The position numbers were made by a program, and so were the translations under genes. From Dehalococcoidia bacterium (GTDB taxonomy: Bacteria > Chloroflexota > Dehalococcoidia > GIF9 > AB-539-J10): a stretch of 9,788 nucleotides of DNA. Below the pieces are notes generated by a model. It was not told the DNA's origin and ran no database searches. It saw nothing but the letters and a program-made list of their open reading frames with translations. Positions 1 to 6,875 of the stretch are shown here, in pieces (position 1 is the stretch's first letter; every line of letters starts with the position of its first letter). The DNA lies in NCBI GenBank assembly GCA_030612345.1, contig JAUWOB010000020.1:1-9788 (forward strand), read 5' to 3'.

Positions 1-234
1 GCCAAGATGGAACTCCTTGGCTACCTTATCGAGCGTTTTAACGAGGGTCGCTCTAAGACTTTCTTTTGCACTGGCTGTCAGTTATTGCCTCTAGACATGT
101 TAAAGGCAACCGTCGCTGAAGCCGAGGCAGAAATGAACGAGAGGGCCGATGTCAAAGAAAAATCCAGGTTGCTCCGGGCGGCCATCAGCCGTCTGGCTGG
201 CGCCTTAGATGTCGATTTGAAGCTAAGAAAATGA
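1..234 (+). CDS. Small unrecognised protein, probably 5'-truncated by the window edge
   Basis: The reading frame is already open at base 1 (Ala-Lys before the first Met at base 7). No ribosome binding site is visible before that Met, so the true start probably lies upstream and only the C-terminal 77 residues are seen. The segment has a short basic/aromatic stretch with two cysteines (FFCTGC, about residues 19-24 counted from the Met at base 7). A long Glu/Ala/Lys/Arg-rich helix follows, ending in a Leu-Lys-Leu-Arg-Lys tail. The pattern of a Cys-containing 'GRSK..F.C' segment followed by a charged helix ending in LKLRK vaguely recalls C-termini of DUF3795-like proteins, but I cannot confirm this. 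No function is assigned. The next gene is 266 bp away, so no operon link is evident. Confidence 0.6.
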   Translation, partial: AKMELLGYLIERFNEGRSKTFFCTGCQLLPLDMLKATVAEAEAEMNERADVKEKSRLLRAAISRLAGALDVDLKLRK

Positions 235-500
235 ACCAGCGGGGGATGACAGCACTCTACTCCCCTTTGCTGGTGGCCACAAGCAGGATGCCCTGCTGCT
301 GGCAGTAGGGGCATACACGTTGCCGGTCTCTGTTCTCTCGGGCAACCGCACTGTGGCCTGATATTGCAGGTCAGTAGAATGTGCACACCTCATCACGCCT
401 TTTGCCGGATGGTTGACTTGCTTATCTAATAGATCGAGACGCACGAAGTAGTGATACGATTCAGAGGCCCGGACATGAATCCAGGTCAAGGAGGCGCAAA
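235..500. other. Intergenic region, no supported gene
   Basis: The 266 bp between the first small gene and the DUF2807 gene hold no frame with a usable start and ribosome site. A TTGACT hexamer at 413-418 resembles a -35 box, but no good -10 box lies at the right distance. A short start-less minus-strand frame with a CPYC motif is described among the rejected items. Confidence 0.5.
488..494 (+). promoter_or_regulatory. Ribosome binding site for a GTG start
   Basis: A perfect AAGGAGG lies 6 bases before the GTG at 501. It fixes the start of the DUF2807 gene at a non-ATG codon. Confidence 0.85.
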
Positions 501-1292
501 GTGAAACGGACTGTACTGATCATCGTGTTGCCGGTTATCGCCGTCATATGCTTAGTAGCCATACTTCATGGCGTATTCGGTATAGCACCATGGGTCATAA
601 GGGGATCAGGGCCAATAGTGGAGAAGGAGTATTCCTTTCAGGAGTTTGACCAGGTCGAAGTGTCCAGCGCTGTCGAATTTGAAACGACCCAATCTGTGGA
701 TTACAGCATCAAAGTCACCGGCTACGAGAACTTGATCGAACGACTGGAGGTTGATCTCTCGGGACAAACGTTGATAATAGGTCTTAAACCGGGGAGCCAT
801 TTTAATAACAATGTTAAGGCCGTTATCACCATGCCGGCATTGAGCAAACTCGTTGTTTCGGGTGCATCCCAGGGGACCGCAAAGGGGTTTAAATCCGCCG
901 ATGATTTCGACCTGGAGGTATCCGGTGCCAGCCGGGCCGAAGTTGATATAGAAGCGGGTAAGACCACTGTAGATGTCTCCGGCGCCAGCAGAGTTGCCGG
1001 TGAATTGAACGCACAGCATACCAGGCTAATAATCTCAGGAGCCAGTCGCTGCGAGCTAGCCGGGACTGCCGGCGATACCGATTTGAATGTCTCCGGCGCC
1101 AGCCAGGCCAATTTGTGGCAATTTCAGATACAAAATGCCAATGTCAATATCAGCGGGGCCAGCCGGGCTACCATAAATATGACCGGTACTTTGAATGTAG
1201 ATCTCTCGGCAGCTTCTTCTCTGGAATACACGGGACATGCTGTCCTGGGCAAGGTGAATATCACTGGCGCTTCCAGAATGACCGGTAAATAA
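501..1292 (+). CDS. DUF2807 (head GIN domain) membrane-anchored beta-repeat protein
   Basis: This 263-residue protein starts at GTG with an ideal ribosome site. Residues 4-28 form a hydrophobic signal anchor after MKR, so the rest is predicted to be outside the cytoplasmic membrane. From about residue 36 it follows the GIN/DUF2807 pattern: GSGPIVEKEY, then 'F..FDQVEVSSAVEFE', then a long run of beta-strand repeats. Eight copies of an S/T-G/A-A-S motif begin at residues 120, 141, 160, 179, 198, 218, 236 and 255. Their spacing of 18-21 residues is what a stacked beta-solenoid would give, with small residues at the turns. Members of this family are often labelled 'putative auto-transporter adhesin', but their function is not established, and no outer-membrane barrel or LPXTG-like sorting signal is present. 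The family assignment is firm. An adhesion role would be inference only. Confidence 0.9.
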   Translation: MKRTVLIIVLPVIAVICLVAILHGVFGIAPWVIRGSGPIVEKEYSFQEFDQVEVSSAVEFETTQSVDYSIKVTGYENLIERLEVDLSGQTLIIGLKPGSHFNNNVKAVITMPALSKLVVSGASQGTAKGFKSADDFDLEVSGASRAEVDIEAGKTTVDVSGASRVAGELNAQHTRLIISGASRCELAGTAGDTDLNVSGASQANLWQFQIQNANVNISGASRATINMTGTLNVDLSAASSLEYTGHAVLGKVNITGASRMTGK

Positions 1293-1441
1293 TAGTGAAG
1301 TGACTAAACCGGATAGCTGAAGTCAACTCTGCGGTAACAATGCTGGGTTTTGTTCAACCTCAGGCGTTTCATACAAAGACTCAGATTGTGAGCTGGTACA
1401 GGTGTGTTGACTATAATCCATCTGTTAAAATAGAGAAGACC
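1293..1441. promoter_or_regulatory. Intergenic region with candidate -10 box for the hydrolase gene
   Basis: A perfect TATAAT sits at 1412-1417, 24 bases before the ATG at 1442. The best -35 partner is poor (GTGAGC, 1388-1393, spacer 18). If this promoter is used, the ATG at 1340 is upstream of transcription and the 1442 start is correct. Confidence 0.35.
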
Positions 1442-2443
1442 ATGTCGATTAAAGAACTCCTACCACAACATTACAACTCAATCATCGACCTCGATTGGTG
1501 GCGGGAAAAACGCGAAGATATTAAACGCCGTTTTCGGGAAAATATCGGTACACCTCCCTTTGTCAGGAATACCCGTTCCATTAAAACGATCGATTCCGTA
1601 GAGAATGAATTGTATACCAGGTGTAAGATCCGTTATCTGGTAGGCGACTATGAAGAGATTTGTGCTTATCTCTTTATTCCCACTGGCATAACAGATAAAA
1701 CCCCCGCCATTTTAGCCTTGCACCAGATGAACGACTTATTCGGCAAAGACGAAGCCGCTGGCTTACATGGCTACCGGGATTTTGCCTATGGGGAAGAACT
1801 AGCCCGGCGTGGCTATGTAGTGTTAGTTCCCGATTATCTAACAATGGGGGAAAGGATATTCCCGGGGAGAAAGAATTTCGATTCCCTGCCTTTCTATGAG
1901 AAATACCCTGACTGGTCGATGGTTGGCAAAGATATCGAGGATTCTATGTCCGCCGTCGATGTCCTACTGACCTTCGATTTTGTAGACCCAACCAGGATCG
2001 GTGTTATCGGTCATTCTTACGGTGGTGCTAACACCATCTTTGTCCTGGCTATGGATGACCGGATTGTAGCTGGTGTCAGTAATTGTGGTATGTCAGTTAT
2101 CTCTGAAGAGGAAAAATGTCTTGAATGGTCGTCCGAAGATGAGTATATCTATTTCCCCAAACTCAGGAAATACCTGTTGGAGAAAAAGGATCTTCCCTTC
2201 GACCTGAACGAAGTCGCCGCCCTGATCGCCCCCAAGCCTTGGTGCAATATTTCAGCCTATTACGATCGGACCATGGGCAACCAGGAATTTCTCGCCGGAG
2301 TTGGCGTTCAACTCAATCAGATATACAAACTATATGGCAAGCAAAATCAATTCTGTTTCTTCATGCACGGCAATGATCATTCATTTCCCAAATACGCGAG
2401 AAGCCTGGCATATGAATGGCTGGACCGATTCTTGAAAACGTAG
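1442..2443 (+). CDS. Alpha/beta hydrolase (dienelactone hydrolase/acetyl xylan esterase-like)
   Basis: This is a 333-residue soluble esterase-type hydrolase. The nucleophile elbow is G-H-S-Y-G-G with Ser192. Upstream, 'ILALHQ' at 90-95 is the usual oxyanion-hole strand, followed by a Gly-Lys-Asp-Glu segment. The acid is probably Asp275 ('SAYYDR') after the conserved 'LIAPKPW' strand (261-267). The catalytic histidine is probably His313 in 'HGNDHSF'. Residues 10-60 form a polar N-terminal extension before the core fold. No signal peptide is seen, so it is predicted to be cytoplasmic. The substrate cannot be read from sequence. A longer frame starts at 1340, but its extra 34 residues do not look like the family and lack a ribosome site. 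The 1442 start has only a close, weak AGAGAAG (1432-1438), so the exact start is uncertain. Confidence 0.85.
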   Translation: MSIKELLPQHYNSIIDLDWWREKREDIKRRFRENIGTPPFVRNTRSIKTIDSVENELYTRCKIRYLVGDYEEICAYLFIPTGITDKTPAILALHQMNDLFGKDEAAGLHGYRDFAYGEELARRGYVVLVPDYLTMGERIFPGRKNFDSLPFYEKYPDWSMVGKDIEDSMSAVDVLLTFDFVDPTRIGVIGHSYGGANTIFVLAMDDRIVAGVSNCGMSVISEEEKCLEWSSEDEYIYFPKLRKYLLEKKDLPFDLNEVAALIAPKPWCNISAYYDRTMGNQEFLAGVGVQLNQIYKLYGKQNQFCFFMHGNDHSFPKYARSLAYEWLDRFLKT

Positions 2444-2657
2444 GCAATTTACTTCTATCAAATAACACATGCAATTCAATTGACACTTTAGCGCTTCGTG
2501 CAATAGATGCCATGCCCTGGCAGAACCAGACGGGCCTTAAGGCCTGCGCGGGATGGGCTCACTACCGTCTTGCGTGACCGACCCACCATCTTAAGGTGAC
2601 CTCGATTGTTCCCGTTGACATTCTTAATGCCAGAATCTACACTTCAGAAGTACCATC
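2444..2657. other. Intergenic region with weak promoter candidate and a 12-bp palindrome
   Basis: It contains a consensus -35 hexamer TTGACA at 2480-2485 with only a poor -10 (TAGATG, 18 bases on) and a perfect 12-bp palindrome GGCCTTAAGGCC at 2533-2544. No terminator with a U-tract is seen after the hydrolase gene. The MFS promoter is probably here but is not clearly recognisable. Confidence 0.3.
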
Positions 2658-3866
2658 ATGAACGTCAGGGTCTTTGCTATCTTGCTTCTATGCGTCTTTT
2701 GTTCATTGCTGGGAGTGGGGATTGTAAGCCCGTTATTACCCCTTTATGCCGAGGCTATGGGAGCCACCGGGGTCTTGCTAGGGATGATTTTCAGTTCATT
2801 CACAATAGCCCGAGCCGTGGTGATTCCTTTTATCGGTCCGATCTCAGACCGCCGAGGCAGAAAGCTCTTCCTACTCAGCGGATTCGGCGGTTTCACAGTG
2901 GCAACGTTGGGCTATATTCTGGCAATCACGTCGTTCCATTTGATAATAACTCGTGCCGTACAGGGTGCCACTGCCGGTATGATGCTTCCCATAGCCAGGG
3001 CCTATATTGGTGACCTCTGTCCAATGGGCGAGGAGGGAAGATGGCAGGGCATAGCCAATGCCGCCTTTCTCGGCGGTTTCGCTCTCGGTCCCCTTATCGG
3101 TGGCCCGATAGCAGAGTGGTATGGATATAACACGGCCTTCTACGTTATGGGTGGCATATGCCTGCTGAGCTTTCTGCTAGCTCTCCGCTTCTTACCGGAA
3201 AGCGGGTCCCTGCAGACTGGAGGAGGACGCCAATCAACAGCGCAACTATTCAGGCTGGTGCACACCAATAGCATGTTCCGCGGTCTCTCTTTCTACCGGG
3301 CTGGCCTTGCCCTCGGACGGGGCTGTCTTATGGTGTTTCTGCCCATCTTTGCCGCTTCATCACTGAACATAGGCGTAGGCCTTATTGGAGTATTGCTGGC
3401 ATGTCATCACATATTGAGGGCAGCGATTCAACCATATTCAGGTAACCTTGCCGATAGGTTCAATAGGCGAACCCTGCTGATTATCGGTGCTGTCTCTCAC
3501 ATCATTTTCTTTATCCTGATCCCGCGAGAATATAGTTACTGGCAACTATTGGTGCTGGTCGCTTTCGGCGGTGTTGCCGCTGGCTTTGCCATGCCGGCAC
3601 TGACAGCCCTGTATACGGAGCAGGGCAGAACCTCCGGTATGGGCACAGCTATGACTCTGGACATACTGGCAATGTCTATTGGCATGGGAATAGGACCGAT
3701 TCTCGGCGGCGTAGTAGCCGATGCCCTGAACATCGCCTCAGTGTTCTACTTCTCTGCCGGAGTACAAGTTATAGGAATTGCCCTGTTTTTCATGCTCACC
3801 AGGGGTTACAGATTTAGCGCCGAGATCGCCAGCCAGAAAACATGGGACAGCCAACCGCATGATTGA
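2658..3866 (+). CDS. MFS transporter, DHA1-type drug/metabolite exporter
   Basis: This 402-residue protein has the length and hydrophobicity of a 12-helix major facilitator, in two six-helix halves joined by a hydrophilic loop around residues 181-203. The cytoplasmic motif A is present in both halves: G60-P-I-S-D64-R-R-G-R-K69 between helices 2 and 3, and a degenerate G262-N-L-A-D266-R-F-N-R-R271 between helices 8 and 9. 'GFALGPLIGGPI' (140-151) matches the antiporter motif C in helix 5. Its echo 'MGIGPILGGVV' (343-353) lies in helix 11. Motif C points to proton-coupled export rather than uptake. The substrate is unknown. The ATG has only a weak AGAAG (2646-2650) before it, but no earlier in-frame start fits. 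The gene appears to stand alone. Confidence 0.9.
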   Translation: MNVRVFAILLLCVFCSLLGVGIVSPLLPLYAEAMGATGVLLGMIFSSFTIARAVVIPFIGPISDRRGRKLFLLSGFGGFTVATLGYILAITSFHLIITRAVQGATAGMMLPIARAYIGDLCPMGEEGRWQGIANAAFLGGFALGPLIGGPIAEWYGYNTAFYVMGGICLLSFLLALRFLPESGSLQTGGGRQSTAQLFRLVHTNSMFRGLSFYRAGLALGRGCLMVFLPIFAASSLNIGVGLIGVLLACHHILRAAIQPYSGNLADRFNRRTLLIIGAVSHIIFFILIPREYSYWQLLVLVAFGGVAAGFAMPALTALYTEQGRTSGMGTAMTLDILAMSIGMGIGPILGGVVADALNIASVFYFSAGVQVIGIALFFMLTRGYRFSAEIASQKTWDSQPHD

Positions 3867-4209
3867 GATCAACAACGGTCCGAAACCCGTAGCCCAGTCA
3901 TTATTAGCTTGGAATGTTATCCACAACGCTTCAATTCGTTCATGCCCTTCACTTCTAACAGCATAGCGCTTTCTGTTTTTGTTAAGCGCCCGCACGCCAG
4001 GAGGATTAGCCGTATACATGCCAGGTTATCAGATATAACGTGAGAGGCTTTGGTGGGGTCACAATCGCCTGAATTGTTACTTAGTTGCACACTGAGTCAT
4101 CTTGTGTAACTGACGGTGAGACAACCATCACCTTCTGCAGGGGCAACAATGTACCACGCACGACCAGATCATAGCCTCCGGCACAGAGTTGTATGAACGA
4201 CCGTTGTGT
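3867..4209. other. Gap of about 340 bp between convergent genes; small inverted repeats only
   Basis: The MFS gene (+) and thioredoxin-fold gene (-) converge here. I see no supported gene. Three short stem-loops are visible: GCGCTT/AAGCGC (3966-3971 with 3984-3989), AGTTGCACA/TGTGTAACT (4083-4091 with 4103-4111, one mismatch) and GGTGA/TCACC (4115-4119 with 4128-4132). None has a proper U-tract, so they are weak terminator candidates at best. Confidence 0.45.
4083..4111. repeat. Inverted repeat, 9-bp arms with one mismatch
   Basis: AGTTGCACA and TGTGTAACT face each other across 11 bases between two convergent genes. It could be part of the 3' processing or termination region of either transcript, or a protein-binding palindrome. 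No further evidence separates these. Confidence 0.3.
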
Positions 4210-4788
4210 TTAGACCAGGTCACACGCTTCGGGAGGCATCCAGTGAGCATCCTTTCCTTCCCATTTGACGTTACATCCAATTGGATTGGTCAGTGGCACA
4301 CTTACCGGCTTTCCCGCTACGATTTCTTCCAGGGCTCTCTCCAGGTCATTGGTCGTCATCTGGGCGGTATTGCGCGGGTTATCGACGCCGCGGCCGGTAT
4401 AGACGAGCTTACGCTCCTCGTTGAAGACGAAGAAATGCGGCGTCCTGAGTGCTCCGTAAGCCAGCGCTACGTCTTGACTTTGATCACGGGCATAGACCCA
4501 GGGGAATTCATGCTCCTCCATTCGCTTTACCATGGTGGGAAAGTCATCCTCTTGATAGGTGTTTTCACTGTTGGAGTTAATACCGATGAAAGCAACACCC
4601 TTATCCTTGAAGCGCAGAGCCGTGGCGCGAGTGACTTCGTCTGATCCGGTTACGAAGGGGCAATGATTACACGTGAAAAATACCACCAGCACCCTGGCTG
4701 CCTTGAAGTCATCCAGGCTGTAGGTTTTGCCATCGGTGGCCGGTAATCTGAAATCGTGCGCTTTCTCCCCCATTCGTAATGTGAACAT
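4210..4788 (-). CDS. Thioredoxin-fold (redoxin/AhpC-TSA-like) protein with CNHC active site
   Basis: This 192-residue protein matches the bacterial 'thioredoxin family protein' group. The opening 'G..A.DF.LPATDG..YSL.DF' (7-28) is typical of redoxins. It is followed by strand '[13 protein letters not shown]' with the CxxC pair C40-N-H-C43. 'FIGINSN' (67-73) and 'TP' (116-117, the cis-proline before the last core strand) complete the fold. A third cysteine, C172 in 'PIGCNVKW', sits near the C-terminus, and as I remember it this GC..KW element recurs in the group. There is no signal peptide, so it is predicted to be a cytoplasmic thiol-disulfide protein or peroxidase. The exact reaction is unknown. 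The start is supported by AGGAGAGGG at 4796-4804 on the complement. A possible promoter is TTGACT (4837-4842) with TTCAAT (4812-4817), but its 19-base spacer is long. Confidence 0.88.
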   Translation of the reverse strand: MFTLRMGEKAHDFRLPATDGKTYSLDDFKAARVLVVFFTCNHCPFVTGSDEVTRATALRFKDKGVAFIGINSNSENTYQEDDFPTMVKRMEEHEFPWVYARDQSQDVALAYGALRTPHFFVFNEERKLVYTGRGVDNPRNTAQMTTNDLERALEEIVAGKPVSVPLTNPIGCNVKWEGKDAHWMPPEACDLV

Positions 4789-5001
4789 CAGCTATCCCTC
4801 TCCTGTCTTGTATTGAATTTTGCCATACCATAGTGTAGTCAAGTTAATCACCCCGGTTATTCCCCGACAAGCAGGTGATGTGAAGTATCATGACTCCTTA
4901 GTTCTTTTCAAATCCCTGTTGTTATTAGTGCTTCGGTTACATAACCGCTTTCTTTCTCACTGTATCGCACAAAAACTTGTTAAGTGTGATTCCCGAAGCA
5001 A

Positions 5002-5040
5002 AAGGGCTGGATCTCCCAAGACAAGAAACGTCCAGCCCTT
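5002..5040 (-). terminator. Rho-independent terminator of DUF5679 copy A
   Basis: A perfect 10-bp stem (AAGGGCTGGA at 5002-5011, TCCAGCCCTT at 5031-5040) encloses a 19-base loop. Read on the minus strand it ends in TTTTGCTT, just downstream of the zinc-ribbon stop codon. Confidence 0.7.
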
Positions 5041-5071
5041 CTGAGTTCTGTCAGGCTGCGTAGTATCAGCT

Positions 5072-5209
5072 CTACTTGCCGATTCGGAATACCTTGGTGC
5101 CGCAGGTCGGACAGACGCCCTGGGTCGCTGGTCGGCCATTCTTCATGACGATGCTCTTCGGGTTTCTGACTTCCTTTTTGGCACGGCACTTCACACAGTA
5201 CGCTTGCAT
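5072..5209 (-). CDS. DUF5679 zinc-ribbon microprotein, copy A
   Basis: This 45-residue protein has two CxxC knuckles, C5-V-K-C8 and C33-P-T-C36, separated by a basic segment with the family-typical 'KNGRPA.QG.CP.CGTK.FRIGK' ending. Four cysteines at this spacing predict one bound zinc. The biochemical role of DUF5679 is not known, and a nucleic-acid or protein-binding adaptor is only a guess. A longer frame runs upstream to 5263, but the Met at 5209 is preceded by AAAGGA and lies about 18 bases after the predicted transcription start. The upstream Met would fall inside the promoter's -35 box. The encoded protein is identical in every residue to copy B at 6684-6821. The neighbouring SSL gene is transcribed divergently. 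Confidence 0.88.
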   Translation of the reverse strand: MQAYCVKCRAKKEVRNPKSIVMKNGRPATQGVCPTCGTKVFRIGK

Positions 5210-5233
5210 TTGTGCGTCCTTTCTTAGGCAGGG

Positions 5234-5263
5234 ATAATAGGATATCCGTGTATACGATGTCAA
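5234..5263 (-). promoter_or_regulatory. Sigma-70-type promoter of DUF5679 copy A
   Basis: On the minus strand, TTGACA (5263-5258) and TATTAT (5239-5234) are separated by 18 bases. The same hexamers and spacing recur before copy B (TTGACA, 18, TACTAT), which is strong internal support. The predicted leader is only about 18 bases. Confidence 0.75.
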
Positions 5264-5367
5264 TAGCCATGGACGTGCCAGATCTCGCCGGCCATATCTT
5301 CGACCTTAATTGGCGTGCCCTCACTCCTACCATAGCGACCCCAAAGATCAGATGACGGGTCTGGAAC

Positions 5368-5396
5368 TTGACAGAAGCCAAGGTCGGCTGTAGCAT
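5368..5396 (+). promoter_or_regulatory. Candidate promoter of the SSL gene
   Basis: A perfect -35 TTGACA (5368-5373) lies 17 bases from TAGCAT (5391-5396, 4 of 6 matches). This would place the transcript start near 5403, about 50 bases before the ATG at 5456. It diverges from the copy A promoter. Confidence 0.5.
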
Positions 5397-5455
5397 CTTA
5401 TCATAATCGATTTGTCCGAAAGGGACTGAACCGATGCATAAGTGGAGGACGTCAA

Positions 5456-6535
5456 ATGCGCAAACTGCGGTACATAATCCCAGGGTTAGTGGTTCTTCTG
5501 GCGCTCTATCTGCTATTGTGGCCGGTGCCGATAGAGCCTGTTGCCTGGACTCCGCCTGAGAATCCAGGCCTAACAGGACCTTATGGCGTGAACAACATAC
5601 TGGCACAAGCTGAACTGTACCCTCTTGCCGGCGGCCATGGCCCTGAGGATACGGCACTCGGTCCGGACGGCCTGATTTACAGCGGTCTGGCCGACGGCTC
5701 AATTGTACGCTTCTCGCCCCAGAACGGTGGCGCTATAGAAGCCATTGCCAACACGGGCGGCCGGCCTCTCGGGCTTCAGTTCCATAATAACCGGCTCTAC
5801 ATCGCGGATGCCTTCAGCGGCTTGATCTACATCGACAATGCCACGGCAGCGGCGGGCCACCAGGTCCAGCTAGCTACCGATGAGGTCAATGGCGAGAAGA
5901 TGATATTCGTCGATGACCTTGACATAGCCTCCGACGGCACGGTCTGGTTCACGGATGCCTCCACGCGCTTCGATCAACATAACTATGTTCTCGACATCAC
6001 CGAGTCACGGCCTACCGGCCGCCTGCTCTCCTGGAACCCGGACACCGGCGAAACAAGCGTTCATGTAGAGGAGCTGGGATTCGCCAATGGTGTGGCGCTC
6101 GGACCGGGCGAGGCTTATGTGCTGGTGAACGAGACTATGCGCTACCGTATCACGCGCTACTGGCTAAGTGGAGAAAAAGCAGGCCAGACCGACATCTTCA
6201 TTGAGAACCTGCCGGGTTTTCCCGACAACTTGAGTTACAACGGCGAGGACCTCTTCTGGCTGGCGCTGATATACCCCCGTGACAGGAAGATAGACAGTAT
6301 CATGCCCAGACCTTTCCTGCGTAAAATAATCATGCGTCTGCCCGCAACGCTGCGCGTGAGTGAACCCGACCCAATAGCCCTGGTCATTGGCTTAGACCAT
6401 GACGGAAATGTAGTTCACAACCTGCAGGACCATACCGGCCGCTACCACACTGTTACCAGTGCTAATGAAGCAGATGGCTGTCTCTGGCTCGGCAGCCTGA
6501 CACAACCATACGTAGCGCGCATTCCTGTACCGTAG
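5456..6535 (+). CDS. SMP-30/gluconolactonase/strictosidine-synthase-like beta-propeller protein, membrane-anchored
   Basis: The 359-residue protein starts at ATG with GGAGG nearby (ribosome site in 'gtggaggacgtcaa'). Residues 6-22 form a hydrophobic signal anchor, so the catalytic part should face the periplasm or exterior. The rest is a six-bladed calcium propeller. Blade signatures are 'GPEDTALGPDGLIYSGLADGSI' (from 62), 'RPLGLQF...LYIADAFSGL' (103-123), 'FVDDLDIASDGTVWFTDAS' (from 151), 'GFANGVALGPGEAYVLVNET' (from 208) and 'GFPDNLSY' (254-261). Glu64, Asn211 and Asp257/Asn258 are at positions that usually hold the central metal. The arrangement is closest to strictosidine-synthase-like (SSL/APMAP-type) proteins. 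In bacteria these are more likely lactonases or arylesterases than Pictet-Spengler enzymes. The substrate is unknown. The gene is flanked on both sides by identical zinc-ribbon genes on the other strand. Confidence 0.87.
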   Translation: MRKLRYIIPGLVVLLALYLLLWPVPIEPVAWTPPENPGLTGPYGVNNILAQAELYPLAGGHGPEDTALGPDGLIYSGLADGSIVRFSPQNGGAIEAIANTGGRPLGLQFHNNRLYIADAFSGLIYIDNATAAAGHQVQLATDEVNGEKMIFVDDLDIASDGTVWFTDASTRFDQHNYVLDITESRPTGRLLSWNPDTGETSVHVEELGFANGVALGPGEAYVLVNETMRYRITRYWLSGEKAGQTDIFIENLPGFPDNLSYNGEDLFWLALIYPRDRKIDSIMPRPFLRKIIMRLPATLRVSEPDPIALVIGLDHDGNVVHNLQDHTGRYHTVTSANEADGCLWLGSLTQPYVARIPVP

Positions 6536-6614
6536 TCGAATCGTCATACAGGGTCAATCAGTCTTCCTCTGTGAGTCAGACGGGAAGCTGTCAAGCTTGA
6601 TTCGCAGAATGAAG

Positions 6615-6650
6615 GGGCCGGACTATCCCGATACGAGAAGTATCCAGCCC
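6615..6650 (-). terminator. Hairpin terminator downstream of DUF5679 copy B
   Basis: GGGCCGGA (6615-6622) pairs with TCCAGCCC (6643-6650) over 8 bp with one G-U wobble on the minus strand. This is the same position and core as the copy A stem. Its U-tract (CTTCATT) is weaker than copy A's. It also lies about 80 bases after the SSL stop codon and could help end that transcript, since a GTTTTG run follows on the plus strand. Confidence 0.55.
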
Positions 6651-6683
6651 TTCCGGGTTTTGTCAGGCTGCCTGGTAGCCGCC

Positions 6684-6821
6684 CTACTTGCCGATTCGGA
6701 ATACTTTGGTGCCGCAGGTTGGACAGACGCCCTGGGTTGCCGGTCGGCCGTTCTTCATGACGATGCTCTTCGGGTTTCTGACTTCCTTCTTGGCACGGCA
6801 CTTCACACAGTATGCTTGCAT
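6684..6821 (-). CDS. DUF5679 zinc-ribbon microprotein, copy B
   Basis: This 45-residue frame is too short for ordinary ORF cut-offs. It encodes exactly the same protein as copy A, with C5-V-K-C8 and C33-P-T-C36 and the 'CGTKVFRIGK' end. Seven of 138 bases differ from copy A and all seven are silent third-position changes, which shows selection on the protein. It has an excellent ribosome site (AAAGGAGGG, complement of the 'ccctccttt' around 6826-6834) and a promoter ending about 25 bases upstream. The better ribosome site suggests it may be translated more strongly than copy A. The function is unknown, as for copy A. Confidence 0.9.
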   Translation of the reverse strand: MQAYCVKCRAKKEVRNPKSIVMKNGRPATQGVCPTCGTKVFRIGK

Positions 6822-6845
6822 TTGTCCCTCCTTTCTTGGGCAGAG

Positions 6846-6875
6846 ATAGTAAGATACTCACCGGTACAATGTCAA
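6846..6875 (-). promoter_or_regulatory. Sigma-70-type promoter of DUF5679 copy B
   Basis: On the minus strand, TTGACA (6875-6870) and TACTAT (6851-6846) are separated by 18 bases. They match the copy A promoter in hexamers and spacing, while most of the spacer sequence has diverged. Confidence 0.75.

Larger units (their letters stand above)
4979..5269 (-). repeat. Copy A of a duplicated DUF5679 transcription unit (direct repeat)
   Basis: A segment of about 290 bp carries promoter, zinc-ribbon gene and 3' hairpin. It recurs in the same orientation at about 6590-6882, offset by 1611-1612 bases. Similarity is highest in the coding part (131 of 138 bases) and fades at both ends. Confidence 0.85.

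Noticed and set aside
257..370. Minus-strand frame of 37 codons with a CPYC motif, resembling the end of a zinc ribbon
   Set aside because: It is closed upstream by a stop at 371-373 and has no ATG, GTG or TTG before the cysteines and no ribosome site. A single CxxC in so short a frame is easily chance.
722..1111. 129-codon minus-strand frame with repeated 'LAPET'-like units
   Set aside because: The repeats are the antisense reading of the S-G-A-S repeats of the DUF2807 gene.
1340..1441. N-terminal extension of the alpha/beta hydrolase from the ATG at 1340
   Set aside because: No ribosome site, and a TATAAT at 1412-1417 lies inside it. The family-like sequence begins only after the Met at 1442.
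2512..2577. 21-residue plus-strand ORF (Met-Pro-Trp start, Trp- and Tyr-containing) before the MFS gene, considered as a leader peptide
   Set aside because: No ribosome site, no adjacent attenuator stem-loop with a U-tract, and no link to an amino-acid pathway downstream.
4189..4644. 151-codon plus-strand frame
   Set aside because: It is antisense to the well-supported thioredoxin-fold gene, with no ribosome site or recognisable domain.
4980..5702. Long minus-strand frame (240 codons) whose middle part is similar to another minus-strand frame at 6544-7053
   Set aside because: The shared part is the off-frame reading of the duplicated DUF5679 genes. The rest is antisense to the SSL gene or intergenic. 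The apparent conservation is explained by the duplication.
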